Shown piece after piece: positions 1 to 7,593 of a DNA stretch of 64,000 bases (within the stretch, counting starts at the first letter, position 1; every line of letters begins with the position of its first letter). The notes beneath the pieces were generated by a model. It was not told where the DNA came from, did not search any database, and saw only the letters and a program-made list of their open reading frames with translations. This stretch comes from RGDT01 sp964630925 (GTDB lineage: Bacteria > Planctomycetota > Planctomycetia > Gemmatales > Gemmataceae), in contig CAZVZK010000006.1 in assembly GCA_964630925.1 (NCBI GenBank), positions 68,681 through 132,680 on the forward strand, in the 5' to 3' direction. Made by a program: the position numbers and the translations under genes.

Positions 1-515
1 GTCAGCGCCCCCAGCGCCGCGGCCTCGTCGAGCAGGCGGGCGAGTGCGTGGGTGGGGACGGCCTGGACTGCGGAGGAGGGGCCCCACGACCCGTGGGCCG
101 AGAACGTCTGGATGGGGCACCGCCGGTGGATCTCGTGGGCGTGCCTCACCCACCTCTCCAGGTGCGCGAGCCCCGAGAGGTTGACCCCCTCGATGAAGCC
201 TCGCCGGATGTGGTACCAGATCCCCGTAGGCGCGCCATCAAAGAATGCCTCCCGGAAGGGCCGCAACGTCGCGAGCAGGTCGTCGCCGAGGGCGGGCGGC
301 AGGTGATACAGCATCACGAAACGCGGGTCGTGCTCCTCTTCGGGATCCGCCTCCACGCGAGGGGTCATCAGCGGGTCGAGGAAGCACTGCCCGCGTATGA
401 GGGCCGCCCTCTCGGCGCGGCCGTTCTCCTCGCAGAAGTCGGCGTAGACCATGCGCAGCGCCAGGTCGTCGGGCGCCTCGACGATGGCGCGCAGTAGGGC
501 GTCCTCGTCGCTCAT
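1..515 (-). CDS. TIGR02996 repeat-companion domain protein (partial, runs off the window)
   Basis: The minus-strand frame opens with ATG at 515 and stays open for 171 codons to the window edge, so the C-terminus is missing. The first 45 residues have the form LLRAIVEAPDDLALRMVYAD followed by an EENGRAERAALIRGQ segment. This is the hallmark of TIGR02996, a short N-terminal domain of repeat proteins expanded in Gemmata-like planctomycetes. Its biochemical role is unknown. The start codon overlaps the stop of the upstream gene in an ATGA arrangement (512-515), so the two are probably co-transcribed and translationally coupled. The domain assignment rests on motif recognition; the rest of the visible protein is not recognised. 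Confidence 0.8.
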   Translation of the reverse strand, partial: MSDEDALLRAIVEAPDDLALRMVYADFCEENGRAERAALIRGQCFLDPLMTPRVEADPEEEHDPRFVMLYHLPPALGDDLLATLRPFREAFFDGAPTGIWYHIRRGFIEGVNLSGLAHLERWVRHAHEIHRRCPIQTFSAHGSWGPSSAVQAVPTHALARLLDEAAALGAL

Positions 516-793
516 GGCCGCACGTCCTCGTTGCCGGGGAAGGCGAGGTGGAACAGCTCCTCCCCCAGCTCCATGCGATACACGGCCAGTTGCACCTGAC
601 GGGGCGTGTACTCGGGGTGACGCTGACGCACCCCCGCCAGCGCCGCCCGCCGCGCCGCCTCCGACATCTCGAACGCCATCTTCACCCGCTGCTCCCCGGT
701 CATGCGCTGGAAGATGGCCGCCTGCACGCGGGCCGCCTCCAGGGACGTGTCCAGCGCCAGCCACGGCTCGCCGGGATGCTCCTCGTCGGACAT
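512..793 (-). CDS. Small conserved hypothetical protein (93 aa)
   Basis: A 93-residue soluble protein starting at ATG 793, with a good GGGAGGG Shine-Dalgarno about 8 nt upstream and a GATAAT -10 element at 814-819. The core EQRVKMAFEMSEAARRAALAG followed by VRQRHPEYTPRQVQLAVYRM resembles a widespread family of about 85-aa bacterial proteins of unknown function. As far as I recall these are often encoded beside another small gene, and here the partner is the ATGA-coupled TIGR02996 gene. No catalytic motif, signal peptide or membrane segment is visible. A toxin-antitoxin role cannot be supported from sequence alone. Confidence 0.75.
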   Translation of the reverse strand: MSDEEHPGEPWLALDTSLEAARVQAAIFQRMTGEQRVKMAFEMSEAARRAALAGVRQRHPEYTPRQVQLAVYRMELGEELFHLAFPGNEDVRP

Positions 794-813
794 GACCCGC
801 CCTCCCGTCGGCG

Positions 814-819
814 ATTATC
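814..819 (-). promoter_or_regulatory. Putative -10 element for the 793-1 operon
   Basis: Read on the minus strand this is GATAAT inside an otherwise GC-rich stretch, 20 nt before the ATG at 793. No convincing -35 was identified. Confidence 0.4.
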
Positions 820-863
820 ACACCCCGGACGCCGGGCCGCAAGCCCCGAGGGGGCACCGCCGC

Positions 864-2000
864 TCATGCCGTCAGCCCGGCGCATTCCAGGCCGAACGTC
901 TCCGCCACCGCCGGATTCGTCACCTTACCGGCGTGGACGTTCACCCCGTGACGCAGCGCCTCGCTCTCGGCGACGGCCCTGTCGAACCCCTTGCGGGCGA
1001 GCTGCAACAGGTACGGCAGCGTCACGTTCGTCAGCGCGTACGTGCTGGTGCGTCCGACCGCCCCCGGCATGTTGGTGACGCAGTAATGGACGATGTCATC
1101 CACGATGTAGGTCGGGGCGTCGTGCGTGGTCGGCTTGCTCGTCTCGACGCAGCCGCCCTGGTCGATGGCCACGTCGATGATGACCGACCGCGCCGGCATC
1201 CGCCGCAGGTCCTCGCGGCGCACCAGTCGCGGGGCCTTCGCGCCGGGGATCAGCACGGCCCCGATCAGCAGGTCGGCGCGGCTGATCGCGTCGAGGATGT
1301 TGTGCCGGTCGCTGTAGAGCGTGGTGACGTTCTTCGGCATCACGTCATCCAGGTAGCGCAGGCGGTCCAGGTTGATGTCGAGGATCCACACATTCGCGCC
1401 GACGCCGGCGGCGATCTTGGCGGCGTTGGCGCCGACGATCCCGCCGCCGAGGATCGCCACGTTCGCCGGCGGCACGCCGGGCACGCCGCCAAGGAGGATG
1501 CCGCGGCCCTCGAAGGGCCGCTCCAGGTACTTGGCCCCCTCCTGGATGCTCATGCGCCCGGCGACCTCGCTCATCGGCGTCAGCAGCGGCAGATTCCCCC
1601 TGGCGTCCTTGATGGTCTCGTAGGCCACGGCGGTGATGCCCGACGCCATGACGGCGCGCGTGAGGCCCTCGTCGGCGGCGAAGTGGAAGTAGGTGAAGAC
1701 CACCTGCCCGGGCTGGAGCAGCGGCCACTCGGCGGGCAGCGGCTCCTTGACCTTGACGATGAGGTCGGCGCCGCGCCACACGTCGGCGGCGGTGGGCACG
1801 ATCTCGGCGCCGTGCTGCCTGTACTGGTCGTCGGTGATGCCGCTGCCCTGGCCGGCGCCGGCCTGGATGAGGACGCGGTTGCCGGAGCGCGTCAGCTCCT
1901 CGACGCCGACCGGCGTGAGGGAGACGCGCGACTCGTGCGTCTTGATCTCGTTGGGGACGCCGACGACGCAGCGTGCGGAATGGGAGACGGGGAACGCCAT
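864..2000 (-). CDS. ald: Alanine dehydrogenase
   Basis: Catalyses reversible NAD-dependent oxidative deamination of L-alanine to pyruvate and ammonium in the cytosol. The 378-residue product matches the usual size of about 370. The N-terminal domain carries the EIKTHESRVSLTP signature with the substrate Arg, then VKVKEP with the catalytic Lys and YFHFA with the catalytic His. A Rossmann segment (ILGGGIVGANAAKIAAG) and IIDVAIDQGG with the active-site Asp follow. The frame is open further upstream to 2087, but ATG 2000 has a GAGG ribosome-binding site and brings the N-terminus close to the family start. It stands alone, with divergent repeat-rich DNA upstream. Confidence 0.95.
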   Translation of the reverse strand: MAFPVSHSARCVVGVPNEIKTHESRVSLTPVGVEELTRSGNRVLIQAGAGQGSGITDDQYRQHGAEIVPTAADVWRGADLIVKVKEPLPAEWPLLQPGQVVFTYFHFAADEGLTRAVMASGITAVAYETIKDARGNLPLLTPMSEVAGRMSIQEGAKYLERPFEGRGILLGGVPGVPPANVAILGGGIVGANAAKIAAGVGANVWILDINLDRLRYLDDVMPKNVTTLYSDRHNILDAISRADLLIGAVLIPGAKAPRLVRREDLRRMPARSVIIDVAIDQGGCVETSKPTTHDAPTYIVDDIVHYCVTNMPGAVGRTSTYALTNVTLPYLLQLARKGFDRAVAESEALRHGVNVHAGKVTNPAVAETFGLECAGLTA

Positions 2001-2149
2001 GTGTGCCTCGGTGTGCGTGTCCGGAGCCGCCATTCTACGCGGCCACCCCCGGACCGACACGCGGGCCGCTGCAATGCACCCGGACATGCCGCCGAGTCAC
2101 CCGCCCACTTCCGCGAGTCACATGCCCATGCCACGGGAAGGGGATGAAC

Positions 2150-2368
2150 ATGACCGACACCCGACGGCTCTGCCTGTCAACCCTGCTGCTCGCCGCCCCG
2201 GCCTTCGCCGCCGGGCCGGCGCAGCCGTGCGACGTTCAGCCCCCGTTTCACTGCGTCAGTATTTGGGCTGGGCCACGGGAGCGCCTCGATTGGAGAGTAA
2301 GCGCATCCGGATCGGGCGAGCGGGGATGCGTCAGCGCCCCGAGTCACACAGCGCCAGCGCCTCGTTGA
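2150..2368 (+). pseudogene. Possible secreted-protein 5' fragment interrupted by repeats
   Basis: ATG 2150 is preceded by GAAGGGG at suitable spacing and begins a textbook signal peptide (MTDTRRLCLSTLLLAAPAFA). After about 25 residues the reading frame runs into the repeat block starting near 2264 and ends at 2368 in low-complexity, repeat-derived sequence. It looks like the 5' end of a secreted-protein gene whose body was lost or replaced. It could also be a spurious 72-codon frame. Only the signal peptide looks protein-like. Confidence 0.35.
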
Positions 2369-2470
2369 CGTGGCGCACAGCGGTCGCGTCAGCGCCCCGA
2401 GTGGAGCGTCAGCGCCTCTTCTCCTGTCGCGTGTCAGCGCCCCGAGTGGAGCGTCAGCGGCCCTCTCCAC
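2290..2470 (+). repeat. Interspersed repeat block, GTCAGCGCCCCGAGTGGAGC family
   Basis: The unit GTCAGCGCCCCGAGTGGAGC followed by GTCAGCG occurs at about 2386-2419 and 2431-2460. A partial copy lies at 2321-2344 and is preceded by GGGCGAGCGGGGATGC. The same unit with the same left flank recurs at 9644-9689. The copies lie in non-coding DNA between the disrupted signal-peptide frame and the next gene. The GCGTCAGCGCC submotif is itself repeated several times within the block. Confidence 0.75.
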
Positions 2471-2502
2471 GCATCGGCTCTGCTTGTCCGGAGTCGGCAC
2501 TC

Positions 2503-2508
2503 TACAAT
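2503..2508 (+). promoter_or_regulatory. Putative -10 element TACAAT
   Basis: TACAAT stands out in GC-rich DNA 25 nt before ATG 2534; CTGCTT 17 bp upstream could be a weak -35. It overlaps an alternative in-frame ATG at 2507, which argues that ATG 2534 is the true start. Confidence 0.5.
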
Positions 2509-2533
2509 GAGCGCATCGAGGAGGGGAGCGCCC

Positions 2534-3364
2534 ATGCCGCCGCGCTGGCTCGCAATCATCATCATCGCCGCGTGGCTCTCCGTCACGTCGTGGATGCTCT
2601 GGACCGAGGTCCTGCCCTACTGGCTGCCGGGCACGCCGCCCGCCTTCTCCATCGACCTCGTCGAGGAGGCCCAGCAGGGCCGCAACCTCACGCGCTGGGT
2701 CGCCGAACGCAACGGCGAGAAGGTGTTCCAGGTGAACACCCACGTCGAGCGCACCGCCGCCGGCGTCTTCGAGATGGGCGCCGAGTACAAGCCGCACGCC
2801 TCGCGCGACAAGGACGGCCCGGCACGCATCGGCGGCCTGTCCGTCGCCCGCATGACCAGCGCCTACCGCGTCAACCTCGCCGGCGACCTCGTCGGCCTGT
2901 CGATCCACGTCGAGGGCGAGACCCTCATCCCGTTCAAGGCCGACATCGCCGGCGAGGTCCGTGCCGGCAAACTCGCCTCGCTGGTCGTGCTGCACGCCGG
3001 CGGCCAGGAGTCGCGCCTGCCCCTGCCCGAGGTGGCCGTGCCGCGCGGCGGCAACGCCCTCATGCCGCTCCACCCCGTCAACCGCATCCGCGGGCTGCGG
3101 CCCGGCCAGGCGTGGACGCTCCGCTTCTTCGACCCCCTGCGTGCCATCGGCGGGCGCGGCGAGGGGATGACGCTGCTCCGCGCCGCCGTCCGCCCCCAGG
3201 AGGAGACGTTCACGCACGGGCGCCGCAAGAGCGAGCCGTGCCTCGTCATCGACTACCGCGGCGACGAGGTCGAGGCGTCCACCTGGGTGGCCGTGCGGAC
3301 CGGGCTTGTGCTGAAACAGGAGGCGACGCAGGACGGGGAGACGTGGGTGCTGTACCGCGATTGA
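2534..3364 (+). CDS. Membrane-anchored periplasmic protein of unknown function
   Basis: 276 residues starting at ATG 2534, chosen because GAGGAGGGGAGC lies directly before it and the upstream ATG at 2507 overlaps the likely -10 box. Residues 4-22 (WLAIIIIAAWLSVTSWML) form an uncleaved N-terminal membrane anchor. The remaining 250 residues are predicted outside the cytoplasm and look beta-rich, with repeated statements of the type FSIDLVEEAQQGRNLTRW, YRVNLAGDLVGLSIHVEG and TGLVLKQEATQDGETWVLYR. That pattern is typical of planctomycete proteins that carry a carrier-like or lipid-binding beta fold, but I do not recognise a named family. No catalytic motif was seen. Confidence 0.8.
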   Translation: MPPRWLAIIIIAAWLSVTSWMLWTEVLPYWLPGTPPAFSIDLVEEAQQGRNLTRWVAERNGEKVFQVNTHVERTAAGVFEMGAEYKPHASRDKDGPARIGGLSVARMTSAYRVNLAGDLVGLSIHVEGETLIPFKADIAGEVRAGKLASLVVLHAGGQESRLPLPEVAVPRGGNALMPLHPVNRIRGLRPGQAWTLRFFDPLRAIGGRGEGMTLLRAAVRPQEETFTHGRRKSEPCLVIDYRGDEVEASTWVAVRTGLVLKQEATQDGETWVLYRD

Positions 3365-3429
3365 CGCCGGCCCCGGCACCCCAGTTGCAGGCCGACATCC
3401 AGCCCGAAGCCGCCTTCCCGAGGTGGACA

Positions 3430-4242
3430 ATGCGTCACTCGATGCGCCCGCGTCTGGAGCCGCTGGAGGACCGCGCCCTCCCCGCCGCCGGCCTGCTCAT
3501 CGTCGTGAATCTACCTGCGCACCCCCAGGCGAGGCTCATCGCCCCCGTCGGGGCCGGCCGGGTTGAAGTGCCCACCCCCGCCGCCCCTGCCCACAGCTTC
3601 ACTGTCATCCGCCTCGCCTCCTTCCTGGCACAGAACAACCCTCAGGCCGCGCCAGCCCTGGCCCCCGCGCCGGCCCTGGCCCCCGCGCCCGCCGTGAACA
3701 CGGCGACGCCCTCAACCAGCACCCTGGCGGCCTCACTCGCCACGAGGGAGACGCCCCAGGCCGCCCTGCTCACGGCCCCGTTGCCGCCGGAGGCCGCCCC
3801 GATCCCCAACGCCGAGCAGGCCTTCCGCGGCCTGGTGCCGCCCAACCCGAACGGCCTGCCGGAGCTGATCACCCGCATCGGCGCGGCCCCGAAGGGCCCG
3901 ACGCGCCTCGACACGACCCTGCCCATGCTGTTCTCGGTGCCGGAGGCGAGGGACGGCACGGAGGAGCAGGACGACGAGCCGGTCATGGCACCCCCGCCGC
4001 AACTGGCCCCGCCGGCCGAGGACACCCAGGCCGCCCCCGAGGCCGCCGACGCCTACTTCGTCGTGATGGCGAATGCCGACGAGGCCGACACTGCGGCGGC
4101 GCCCGTCGAGGAGCAGGCCGACGATCCCGAGGGCGGCTTCGACGCCGGGGCGGCGCTGGCCGTCAGCGCGCTGGCCGGCTTCGTCCCGTGGCAGACACGC
4201 CGCGCCCGCCGTGGACGCCGGCGCCGTCCCCTCACAGGATGA
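3430..4242 (+). CDS. LEPR-XLL-domain surface protein
   Basis: The predicted 270-residue protein begins MRHSMRPRLEPLEDRALPA, which contains the LE-x-LE-x-R core of the LEPR-XLL domain found at the N-terminus of exported planctomycete proteins. The rest is Ala/Pro-rich and low-complexity (an APALAPAPALAPAPA stretch near residues 75-90, then acidic EEQDDEP segments) with no enzyme domain. The C-terminus has a hydrophobic stretch (AGAALAVSALAGFVPW) followed by an Arg-rich tail. That layout resembles surface-sorting tails and suggests envelope anchoring; the anchoring is inferred. ATG 3442 is an alternative start. Confidence 0.75.
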   Translation: MRHSMRPRLEPLEDRALPAAGLLIVVNLPAHPQARLIAPVGAGRVEVPTPAAPAHSFTVIRLASFLAQNNPQAAPALAPAPALAPAPAVNTATPSTSTLAASLATRETPQAALLTAPLPPEAAPIPNAEQAFRGLVPPNPNGLPELITRIGAAPKGPTRLDTTLPMLFSVPEARDGTEEQDDEPVMAPPPQLAPPAEDTQAAPEAADAYFVVMANADEADTAAAPVEEQADDPEGGFDAGAALAVSALAGFVPWQTRRARRGRRRRPLTG

Positions 4243-4289
4243 GCCGGGTGGCGCTCACGCGTCCCCACCGCCATCCCGAGGGCCCCCCC

Positions 4290-6452
4290 ATGCTCCCGCT
4301 CCTCGCCGCCCTGTGCCTGCCGGCGCAGGCCCGCCCCGACCTGCCCTACCGCGAGCTGACCGGCAAGGCGACGGAGTTCCGCCACGTCCGCGAGTGGCGC
4401 TCGTACTACTGGCGCGAAGACTTCACCTTCGTCCTCAAGACGGATGACGGCAAGAGCGTCCGCGTCATCAGCCGCGAGCCGACCCCCTGGACCGATCTCC
4501 GCCTCGGCACCACCTTCACCGGCCTGAAGGTCGATTGGGCCAAGGAGCCCCGCGTGCGCGTCATCGGCGTCGGAGGCATCGACCGCATCCCCGCCGAGTT
4601 CCCCGGCCTGAAGCTCGATGGGCCGTCCACGGCGACGGCGTTCATCGTCCGGGTGTCGATGAGGCCGGGCGTGTGGGCCGACTACTTCATCAACAACTGG
4701 TTCCACCCGTGGGGCAAGGAGGCCGGCCGCAAGATGCTCGCCCACTTCGCCGCCGGCGGGACGGCCTACACCGTCTACGGCTTCCTGAACACCATCGCCG
4801 CGCCCCTCGACGCCGCAGGCCAGGCCGTCGTCAAGAAGTACGAGGCGGACTACGGCGGCATCATCTACCACGCCCGCGTCGCCAGGGCCGACACGCCCGC
4901 CGGCTACGAATTGAAGCTCCTCCACCTGATGGGCCGCCACAAGAAGTCGCTCGACTACCGCGTCTTCCACGGCGACCCCAAGACGCTCATCAAACTCGAC
5001 GGGACGCCGCCCCCCAAGGATAAGCCGAAGGAGAAGGCGAAGCGGTTCTCCGACGCCAGCGCCGCGTCGGGGCTGCGCGTGGCCAGGGACTGCCACCCGC
5101 ACGGCGTCGGCGTGGCTGATCTGGACGGCGACGGCAAGCCGGACATCCTGATCGTCACCTTCGACGCGCCGCACGTCTATCTCTTCCGAAATAAGGGCGG
5201 TCTGGTCTTCGAGGACATCACGAAGGGCTCGGGCCTGGAAGCGTTCAAGGGCGCCGGCGCCGGCGTCGCCATCGCAGACTACGACGGCGACGGCAAGCCC
5301 GACGTCTACATCACCTCCGTGCGTGGCGCCCCGAGCCGACTGTTCCGCAACCTCGGCGGCGGCAAGTTCGCCGACGTGAGCGTGAAGTCCGGCACGCTGA
5401 TCGAGGACGCGGCCCGCTCGTGCGCCTGGTCCGACGTGGACGGCGACGGTCGGCCAGACCTCTTCGTCTGCTGCCCCGACAAGGGCAATCGACTCTTCCG
5501 CAACAACGGAGGCACCTTCACCGAAATCGCCGCCAAGGCCGGCGTCGCCCTCAAGGGCCGGCACTGCCTCGGCTGCGCCTTCGGGGACTACGACGGCTCC
5601 GGGCGCGACGGCCTGTTCGTGACCTGCTACAAGTCGCAGCAGAGCGCCCTGTTCAAGAACCTCGGCGGCGGCAAGTTTTCGGACGTGACCGCCGACGCGG
5701 GGCTGGCTCGCAAGGCGTCGGCGGTCGGCTGCGTCTTCGCCGACGTGTTCAACAAAGGCCGGCTCGACCTCCTCGTCACGACGGACTCCTGGCTCTCCGG
5801 GGCGAACTCCACCGAGGCTCAGCTCCTCGCCATGAAGCACACCGTCGAGCCGAACGTCCTGTACGCCAACGACGGCAAGGGCAAGTTCACGCCGTCCGCC
5901 GACAAGGCGCTCGCCATCAAGTCGCTGGCGCACGACGCGGTGATCGAGGACTTTAACCACGACGGGCGGCCCGAGATCTACTGCACGGTGGACGCCGACA
6001 GCGCCAACCAGTGGGCCACGAGCAAGGGCGGTGACCGCCTGTGGACGAGACGGGGAGATGATTCGTGGACCGAGGTGGCGGCCGCCTGGGGCATCAAGCA
6101 CGAGGCGAACAGCGTGTGCGTGGTGGCCGCCGACTTCGACGGTGACGGCGACCTCGACCTGCTGCTGGTCAACTTCTACTCGCCGCCGGTGCTGCTGCGC
6201 AACAACACCGACGACGGCAACTGGCTCATCGTGCGTGCGCCGCTCGGGTCGAAGGTGCGTGTCGGCGGGGCGACGCGGCACATCCAGGCCGGCTCGGGCT
6301 ACGCCCGCTGCTCGCCGCCTGAGGCCCACTTCGGCCTGGGGCCGATCCCCGCGACGGAGTACGACGTGGACGTGTCGCTCCCAGGCGGCAAGAAGGTGTC
6401 GGAGAGGAGGGTGAAGCCGGGGCGTGTCGTCGTCGTCAAGCGGCTCGATTGA
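4290..6452 (+). CDS. Secreted FG-GAP/VCBS repeat protein with ASPIC/UnbV-like C-terminus
   Basis: 720 residues from ATG 4290, which begins a short signal peptide ending LPAQA. The first 230 residues form an unrecognised domain. At least seven FG-GAP/VCBS blades follow, each with a calcium-loop motif such as ADLDGDGKPDILIV, ADYDGDGKPDVYIT, SDVDGDGRPDLFVC and ADFDGDGDLDLLLV. The last 75 residues (GNWLIVRAPLG to HFGLG and a closing V-rich strand) match the ASPIC/UnbV module that commonly ends such proteins. A seven-bladed integrin-alpha-like propeller displayed outside the cell is the likely structure. Its ligand is unknown. One blade (GDYDGSGRDGLFVT) and another (ADVFNKGRLDLLVT) have degenerate calcium loops. 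Confidence 0.9.
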   Translation: MLPLLAALCLPAQARPDLPYRELTGKATEFRHVREWRSYYWREDFTFVLKTDDGKSVRVISREPTPWTDLRLGTTFTGLKVDWAKEPRVRVIGVGGIDRIPAEFPGLKLDGPSTATAFIVRVSMRPGVWADYFINNWFHPWGKEAGRKMLAHFAAGGTAYTVYGFLNTIAAPLDAAGQAVVKKYEADYGGIIYHARVARADTPAGYELKLLHLMGRHKKSLDYRVFHGDPKTLIKLDGTPPPKDKPKEKAKRFSDASAASGLRVARDCHPHGVGVADLDGDGKPDILIVTFDAPHVYLFRNKGGLVFEDITKGSGLEAFKGAGAGVAIADYDGDGKPDVYITSVRGAPSRLFRNLGGGKFADVSVKSGTLIEDAARSCAWSDVDGDGRPDLFVCCPDKGNRLFRNNGGTFTEIAAKAGVALKGRHCLGCAFGDYDGSGRDGLFVTCYKSQQSALFKNLGGGKFSDVTADAGLARKASAVGCVFADVFNKGRLDLLVTTDSWLSGANSTEAQLLAMKHTVEPNVLYANDGKGKFTPSADKALAIKSLAHDAVIEDFNHDGRPEIYCTVDADSANQWATSKGGDRLWTRRGDDSWTEVAAAWGIKHEANSVCVVAADFDGDGDLDLLLVNFYSPPVLLRNNTDDGNWLIVRAPLGSKVRVGGATRHIQAGSGYARCSPPEAHFGLGPIPATEYDVDVSLPGGKKVSERRVKPGRVVVVKRLD

Positions 6453-6871
6453 CAGGCCCCGCCGCCCGCCGGAATGAGCACGGGTGAGCGAGGGGAAGGG
6501 CCGCCGGGGTGGGAAAGTAGGCACAGCCGGACGCTCTTCTTTACGGCTGTTGGTTCATGGTGTTCCGCTGGCTGTTGCTGGCTGTCCGCTGGCTGTTGCT
6601 GGCTGCCAGCTACTGAAAAAGGCGTGATACGTCAGGGGCCGGGAGCGTCGCCCTTTTCTCGTCACGGCCGCCACCCCGAGGCGTACGTTGGTGTGGCTCG
6701 GCGTTCCGCCGCGGGCGGCCTCCCTCGGATGGAGGTGGCCCTGAACGCGCATGTGCCAGAGCGATGAATCCGGAGGATGACGGCCCCGCCCTCGACGAGG
6801 GCGAGCCGCCACGCCAGCGGACCGACATGCCCGACCCGGCCACAGGACACACGGGAGAGCCGGGGACGCCG
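6453..6871. other. Intergenic region with a 21-bp tandem duplication
   Basis: No supported gene is present in these 419 bases. The notable structure is a 21-bp tandem duplication (6565-6585 and 6586-6606, unit CCGCTGGCTGTTGCTGGCTG plus one base) differing only in the last base. Confidence 0.7.
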
Positions 6872-7582
6872 ATGAACACCGCGCGACGTATCCTGGCGGC
6901 CTCCGTTCTCCTCCTGATCTTCGTGGCCTCCTCGCAGGCCGAAGCCCCCACGCCGGCGCGATTCGACTGGGTCGCCAAGGGGGTCGCCACGGGGGTCCGC
7001 CACCAGGGCAAGTTCGCCACCTGCTGGGCGATGACGGCCGTCGGCGCCCTGGAGGCGAACCGGCAGATCCGCACCGGCGCCCGCGTCATCCTCGCCGCCC
7101 AGCCCCTCATTGACCGCCTGCGGCCCGAGTCGCCGGACGGCGGCGTCCATTTCGAGATCGCCTTGACCGACCTGGTGAGGAACGGGACGGCCACCGTCGC
7201 CGGCTACCCCTACCAGGGCAAGCGCGGCACGCCGAAGGACATCGCCTCGCCGTACAAGGCCGCCCGATGGGGCATGGTCGGGCCGGAGGACCGGCCGCCC
7301 ACCGCGGCGGAGATCAAGAGCGCGCTTCTCGCCCACGGCCCGCTGCCCGTCACCGTGAACGGCTTCGCCCACTGGGGGGGCTACAAGGGCGGCGTCTACC
7401 GCGACACCCGCCGCCACACCGCCGACACGCACGCGGTCCTCCTGGTGGGGTACGACGACGCCAAGGGCGCGTGGAAGATCCGCAATAGCTGGGGCATGGG
7501 CTGGGGCGAGAAGGGCTTCATGTGGTTGGCCTACGGCACCTGCAACCTCGGAGCGAAGACGGTCTGGGTCGAATCGCGCTGA
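6872..7582 (+). CDS. Exported papain-family (C1) cysteine peptidase
   Basis: 236 residues starting at ATG 6872, which opens a signal peptide (MNTARRILAASVLLLIFVAS). Papain landmarks are present: catalytic Cys51 in HQGKFATCWAM, catalytic His187 in THAVLLVGYDD, and Asn205 in IRNSWGMGWGEKGF. The usual GSCW around the nucleophile is replaced by ATCW. The mature domain of about 210 residues lacks a recognisable inhibitory propeptide. It should act in the periplasm or extracellularly; the substrate is unknown. The gene converges with the kinase gene ending at 7594, only 11 nt away. Confidence 0.88.
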   Translation: MNTARRILAASVLLLIFVASSQAEAPTPARFDWVAKGVATGVRHQGKFATCWAMTAVGALEANRQIRTGARVILAAQPLIDRLRPESPDGGVHFEIALTDLVRNGTATVAGYPYQGKRGTPKDIASPYKAARWGMVGPEDRPPTAAEIKSALLAHGPLPVTVNGFAHWGGYKGGVYRDTRRHTADTHAVLLVGYDDAKGAWKIRNSWGMGWGEKGFMWLAYGTCNLGAKTVWVESR

Positions 7583-7593
7583 CCGGCGAGCCC

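Noticed and set aside
702..2147. A plus-strand frame of 481 codons opposite alanine dehydrogenase
   Set aside because: Alanine dehydrogenase on the minus strand is unambiguous, and the opposite frame has no recognisable family.
5100..6190. Repeated GACGGCGACGGC-type DNA that could be taken for a repeat array
   Set aside because: It encodes the DxDxDG calcium loops of FG-GAP repeats and is explained by coding.
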